From NCBI RefSeq assembly GCF_004217555.1, contig NZ_SHKW01000008.1, positions 170,005-234,004 on the forward strand: 64,000 nt of DNA, given 5' to 3'. Source of the DNA: Edaphobacter modestus. Lineage in GTDB: Bacteria > Acidobacteriota > Terriglobia > Terriglobales > Acidobacteriaceae. The notes below the pieces were generated by a model that saw only the letters and a list, made by a program, of their open reading frames with translations, did no database searches and was not told the DNA's origin. Shown here piece by piece: positions 60,240 to 64,000 of this stretch; the first letter of the stretch is position 1; the number at the start of each line of letters is the position of its first letter. A program made the translations under genes and the position numbers.

Positions 60240-62981
60240 TCAAAAGGAAAAGTATGACGTCACATACACCGTTCTGTTTCCTGGCGAAGACAAGGCAAAC
60301 GGCCCAGTCGCCGGAGTGAGCTGTTGCCCGAACAAGGGTGAGCTCAAGACCCCGTTCGGCGGCGCGAGATTCACCATATTGAAGATGTTTGTCGCTCCGA
60401 CGATCATCGTCAGCGTGTGACGAGGAACATGTTCGGCGGCGGGCTTTTGCGCATGCGAAGCATTTGCGACAGGACGACTGCCAAAGTTGAATACTCTGTT
60501 AACTGTCAGATGAACGGTCGCACTCGTGGGGGCTGTCCCCAATCCATAGGGCACAATTCTTTCACTCTTTCCCGAGGGATTGAGATCGAGACACCCATAG
60601 GCAGTGCTCAGGACGTCAGGAGCACCGCAGGTTCCATACGTCGGTCGCGCATTCGATTGATTGTTGCCCGTAAGATCGTTGCCGATTGTGACGTTATAGG
60701 GTCTATTCGCTTCCACGATCGCGATTGCCGTCAAGGTCACGCGATAGGGAGCCTTGTAGGTCATGAAGGCCTGCAACTGATGGGCTGGAGCAAAGCTCGC
60801 GCGCCCATAGTCGAGTGAAGGTATGCGTGATACGGAGGGAAAGTAGTTAATGCCCTGCGTGTCCGTCGTGGCATGGTTGTAGGTGTACACCGCGTGCAGA
60901 AAGAAATTCTTGTAGGTCGTATTCGTTGTAAGAATTACCTGGTGCTGCCTGAAGTCTCCGCCCGACTGAAACTGGTAGTTGTACGTTGTTGGGGCTGGCC
61001 CCGTTATCCTATACGTCTCGGGATCGAAGAAAGGTGCGTTCACATTGTTTGTATAGTACTGATGCACGCCACGAGTGAACAGATAGTTGAGATTCAGTGA
61101 ACCGATCTTGCCTAAGCTGCGGTCCACGCCCAGAGCCGCCTGTACGTTGCGCGAGATCCTAAACCCCGGATCGAGCGTATAAATAGAAAGCTTCGATTCG
61201 CTGGCGGTTGCCAACAACTCGGCAGGCACGGGATGATTCGGATCGTAGAAGCTCGGGTTTCGCAGCACATAGTTCTGCTGAAAAAATCCATTGTTGTGGA
61301 TCGTCTGAATCTGCAACGCCGGTGTAACGCGGTTATAGAAGATTCCTCCCGCCGCGCGAATCACCATCTTCGGTGAAGTCTTGGCTCCAGCCTTCGGCGA
61401 CCAGGCAATGGCCACGCGCGGCGCCCAGTTCAAGTGATCGCGAACACGATTTTGTCCCTCCATGCGCAGCCCATAGCTCAAATTCACATTGGGCTTCCAC
61501 CGCCACTCATCCTGGAAAAAGATAGCTCCATCGAACTGAAGCAGTCTGGCCAAGGGATTCACGATGACAGTTCCCGTATACAGATAAGGCTTTGGCATCG
61601 CCGCGTGATAGTCCGCAAGCGACTGGAACTGATAATTCCCATTCGATCCTGTATCGGCGTAGTCAGCCACGCGGTACGTTCGCGCCAGCAAGCCGAGGCG
61701 CATCACGTGCGATCCCGCCGTTAGCGTCGCGTAGTCATGCAGCTCCATATTATCTTGGTGATTGCTTGTGGTTCCCGACACGCTGCCGCCCGTAACGAAC
61801 GCTCCCTGCACGGTTACCGCAGGCTTCGTGCTATCCGGTGTCTGATTGGTCCGAATCCGCCACCATCGAGTGCTCACCTCGTTCAGCAGCCTCGAACTCA
61901 CGATCATTGTATCTCGCAGCTGCAATATGTTCTCGATGTCGGTGCTACTGTAACCCTGCTCTGGGAGATTCAAGCCGCCTGTCCCTGCACCGGTACGCCG
62001 CGTGCGAAACAGCACCCACTGTCCCTGCAGAATGTGCTTGCCCACCTGGCTGTCCACTCGTCCGAATACATTCGTCGTGGAGTATGGCGCGACCAAGGCC
62101 TGGCTTAGTGTTCGAGGATTTGCGGAGGTGTCCGTAGGATCGACCGCACGCAAGAAATTTTGATTCTGCCTCTCCCAATACTGCGCCGCAAGAAAATAAG
62201 AGGACGTCTTAGTGATCGGTCCCGTCATATCGCCCGAACCGGAGTAATACTGATAGCTCGGCTGCGCAGTGGCCAGGGGATTCGATGTATTCAAAACGGA
62301 ATTCAGATAGGAACCACGCAGGTGCCCGTTGAACTTCACCGCTCCCGGCTTTGTGATGATGTCGATGCGACCGTAACCAATCCTGTCGTTCTCCGCAGAG
62401 AATGGGTTCTGGTTCACCCGTATCTCCAGAATCGAGCTCTTCGGAGGCAGTTGGCCTCCCGTATATCCATCGATGTAAAGTTGTCCCCCATCTGGACCAG
62501 CCGCCGGACCGGCGAGCGCCTGGAGCTCTGTCTGTAATGCATCGGGATCGTCCGCCAGAGCGTCAAGATCGCCTCCCTTCAGCACGGTGGAGTTGGCATT
62601 TTCATCCGAACTCAGACTCACTCCATTCGTCTGCGTCGTCACCGTCATCTGTTCCTCAGCGGCAATGCGCAAGGTCACCGTCATCTGCTTTGCGCCGGTG
62701 TCTTCCACCATAATTCCTGTCGCACTATACATAGCAAATCCCTGCGCCCCGACTTCCAGATCATAGGATCCGCTATGCAGTTTGACAAAAGCATAACTCC
62801 CATCGGCGCCGCTCTCGCACTCACTCACGACACTGCCGTCACGCCGCAGGGTCAGATATGCCTTCTGTACGACGGCGCCGGTACTGTCCTGCACCTTGCC
62901 TACAAGCCTTCCCGAACTCTGCGCCAGCATGGCAACGGAGCTATACAGAAACAGAAGCAGCACCAATCCTGCTGTTTTCAT
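60240..62981 (-). CDS. TonB-dependent receptor with carboxypeptidase-regulatory-like domain
   Basis: Outer-membrane receptor of 913 residues. A signal peptide (LVLLLFLYSSVAMLAQ) is followed by a CarboxypepD_reg-like domain (SGRLVGKVQDSTGAVVQKAY, about 22-110) and a plug (LDALADDPDALQTELQALAG; LYIDGYTGGQLPPKSSILEI). The barrel then extends to the terminal aromatic TVYVTSYFSF. The ligand is unknown. It differs from the receptor at 118 in plug and length, so the two are not recent copies. The permease gene lies just upstream on the same strand (81 bp). Confidence 0.9.
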   Translation of the reverse strand: MKTAGLVLLLFLYSSVAMLAQSSGRLVGKVQDSTGAVVQKAYLTLRRDGSVVSECESGADGSYAFVKLHSGSYDLEVGAQGFAMYSATGIMVEDTGAKQMTVTLRIAAEEQMTVTTQTNGVSLSSDENANSTVLKGGDLDALADDPDALQTELQALAGPAAGPDGGQLYIDGYTGGQLPPKSSILEIRVNQNPFSAENDRIGYGRIDIITKPGAVKFNGHLRGSYLNSVLNTSNPLATAQPSYQYYSGSGDMTGPITKTSSYFLAAQYWERQNQNFLRAVDPTDTSANPRTLSQALVAPYSTTNVFGRVDSQVGKHILQGQWVLFRTRRTGAGTGGLNLPEQGYSSTDIENILQLRDTMIVSSRLLNEVSTRWWRIRTNQTPDSTKPAVTVQGAFVTGGSVSGTTSNHQDNMELHDYATLTAGSHVMRLGLLARTYRVADYADTGSNGNYQFQSLADYHAAMPKPYLYTGTVIVNPLARLLQFDGAIFFQDEWRWKPNVNLSYGLRMEGQNRVRDHLNWAPRVAIAWSPKAGAKTSPKMVIRAAGGIFYNRVTPALQIQTIHNNGFFQQNYVLRNPSFYDPNHPVPAELLATASESKLSIYTLDPGFRISRNVQAALGVDRSLGKIGSLNLNYLFTRGVHQYYTNNVNAPFFDPETYRITGPAPTTYNYQFQSGGDFRQHQVILTTNTTYKNFFLHAVYTYNHATTDTQGINYFPSVSRIPSLDYGRASFAPAHQLQAFMTYKAPYRVTLTAIAIVEANRPYNVTIGNDLTGNNQSNARPTYGTCGAPDVLSTAYGCLDLNPSGKSERIVPYGLGTAPTSATVHLTVNRVFNFGSRPVANASHAQKPAAEHVPRHTLTMIVGATNIFNMVNLAPPNGVLSSPLFGQQLTPATGPFALSSPGNRTVYVTSYFSF

Positions 62982-63062
62982 TTTCCTAAATCCTCTTTTT
63001 GAAACAGCACATCACTGTCGCGTTCCGAAGAGCACGCTCGCCGCATCGAACTTTTCGCTAAT

Positions 63063-64000
63063 CTATGAGTCCCTACATAGCGCCTTCATCGGGTGCAGTG
63101 TCGCTGCACGTATTGCAGGAATTCCTCCAGCGCATAGTGTGATCGCTACCAGCAGGCCGGCCGCGCCCAGCAAGTCGCTCATCGCAATAGGCTTCCCAAA
63201 GTGGAGATAGTACGTCGACAGATACTCCACCCCGCGCAAGGAGACTCCCCCGACAGCCGTACCTATAACGATCAGCGCCACCATCTCGCGAAGCACCATT
63301 CCCGCTGCATGCAGCGGAGTCGCTCCTAACGCCACACGAATTGCAATCTCAGGAATGCTCAGCTTCACACGCATCAGCAAAAGGCTCAACGTAGCCGCTC
63401 CACATAACAGCAGAGCCACGCCACTAAACAACATCGTCATATACGAGAGCAGCCGTTCTTTTCCAAGTGCATCATTCAACTGTCGTTGCATCGGCAAGAA
63501 GCGCGAATATCCCGTCTCAGGGGCGATGTGCGCTAACACGTCAAGGTAGGCGGCTTCTGCCTCTTTTTCATGCTCCCCGCGAATCAGAAATACCATATTG
63601 CTGGTATTGCCACCGTAACGGATCGAGACCGACGTGATCGGCAGAAACAAAATCGCAGACTTCGGCGCATGAATATCCGCATACTTTGCGGACTGCACAA
63701 CACCCACCACCACACACTCCGTATTGATCTGGTTGTAAAAGCTAACCCTCACGCGCTGTCCCAGCGCGTCGCTTGGAGCTGCATTGAATATCTTCTTCGA
63801 AGCGAGGTCATTCACAATGCAGCGACTCTCGTCGGTGTCCTCATCGGTAAACTCACGGCCCGCAAGCAGGTTTGTCTGCAACGTCTCAAAATAGCGTGGC
63901 CCTACCTGGTTAAAGGACGTCTGCTTCACCTCATTGCTCTTCGGCAATGCAACCTGAATCTGCGGATCGAACGTTGTAAACTGCGTGATCCATGTCATCG
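63063..64000 (-). CDS. MacB/FtsX-type ABC permease, C-terminal part (window edge)
   Basis: The last 310 or so residues of a large permease, cut off by the window end. The MacB-like periplasmic region (QVGPRYFETLQTNLLAGREF; ECVVVGVVQSAKY) is followed by the FtsX domain with three to four membrane helices (MTMLFSGVALLLCGAATLSL; AIRVALGATPLHAAGMVLRE). The C-terminal AIRAATLHPMKALCRDS is the conserved end of acidobacterial ADOP permeases (AxRAxxxxPxxALRxE). The true start lies beyond 64000. It moves lipids, peptides or drugs or transmits force; no ATPase gene is in view. Confidence 0.87.
   Translation of the reverse strand, partial: MTWITQFTTFDPQIQVALPKSNEVKQTSFNQVGPRYFETLQTNLLAGREFTDEDTDESRCIVNDLASKKIFNAAPSDALGQRVRVSFYNQINTECVVVGVVQSAKYADIHAPKSAILFLPITSVSIRYGGNTSNMVFLIRGEHEKEAEAAYLDVLAHIAPETGYSRFLPMQRQLNDALGKERLLSYMTMLFSGVALLLCGAATLSLLLMRVKLSIPEIAIRVALGATPLHAAGMVLREMVALIVIGTAVGGVSLRGVEYLSTYYLHFGKPIAMSDLLGAAGLLVAITLCAGGIPAIRAATLHPMKALCRDS

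Overview
The window looks like chromosomal DNA of an Acidobacteriota member of the Terriglobia type (Granulicella/Terriglobus/Edaphobacter-like). The reasons are family-level. There are two large TonB-dependent receptors with an N-terminal carboxypeptidase-regulatory-like domain, a secreted VWFA-related protein, several secreted Ig-like repeat proteins, a MacB/FtsX permease of the kind abundant in that phylum, and Tat-exported sugar-isomerase-like enzymes. No rRNA, tRNA or CRISPR array was seen. The species assignment is an inference.

Layout. (1) 0.1-11.4 kb is a carbohydrate-uptake and modification cluster: TonB receptor, double-thioredoxin protein, double VOC protein, two Tat-exported AP-endonuclease-2-type TIM barrels, a DUF1080 (3-keto-glycoside hydrolase type) protein, an ACS-type MFS transporter and, convergent, a Gfo/Idh/MocA oxidoreductase. 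(2) 11.6-12.2 kb holds a decayed SRAP gene translationally coupled to a small ORF. (3) 12.6-20.1 kb (minus) is a tight operon: Ser/Thr kinase, receiver-J-domain protein (split from its C-terminal half by two frameshifts), GrpE-like protein, unusual Hsp70, FHA protein, zinc-ribbon membrane protein. (4) 20.5-26.5 kb is a divergent pair that looks defence-related: a CxxC/SHIIP zinc protein and a 1,639-residue protein with an N-terminal PD-(D/E)XK-like nuclease, a P-loop NTPase core and a long helical C-terminus. (5) 27-32.6 kb has ribbon-helix-helix-like proteins and two secreted Ig-like proteins. (6) 32.6-35.4 kb encodes a STAND NTPase ending in eight nearly identical 46-residue TPR-type repeats. 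(7) 36-41 kb has an ankyrin protein, a membrane diguanylate cyclase, small unknown genes and relics of rnhB and a DUF1064 phage gene. (8) 41.3-47.1 kb encodes a 1,653-residue FG-GAP/Ig-like secreted protein and a small secreted zinc-peptidase-like protein. (9) 47.4-57 kb is mobile-element debris and cargo: decayed IS110, DNA-methylase fragment, intact IS30 element and a truncated second copy, repeats in inverted and direct orientation, a DinB-methyltransferase fusion, an alpha/beta hydrolase, GDPD and TetR genes. (10) 57-64 kb has a VWFA protein, a GT-C-like membrane protein, a second TonB receptor and the end of an ABC permease.

How the parts may work together. The first cluster is best read as capture of a plant- or microbe-derived glycoside and its oxidation/elimination chemistry in the periplasm and cytoplasm. 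The 12.6-20.1 kb operon joins phosphorylation signalling (kinase, FHA, receiver) to a dedicated Hsp70/GrpE/J chaperone set and is the most system-like unknown here. The nuclease-NTPase and STAND-TPR genes are plausible anti-phage defence proteins. Four separate loci show two frame changes each within otherwise recognisable protein families, so either real decay or assembly indels should be considered before these are called dead.
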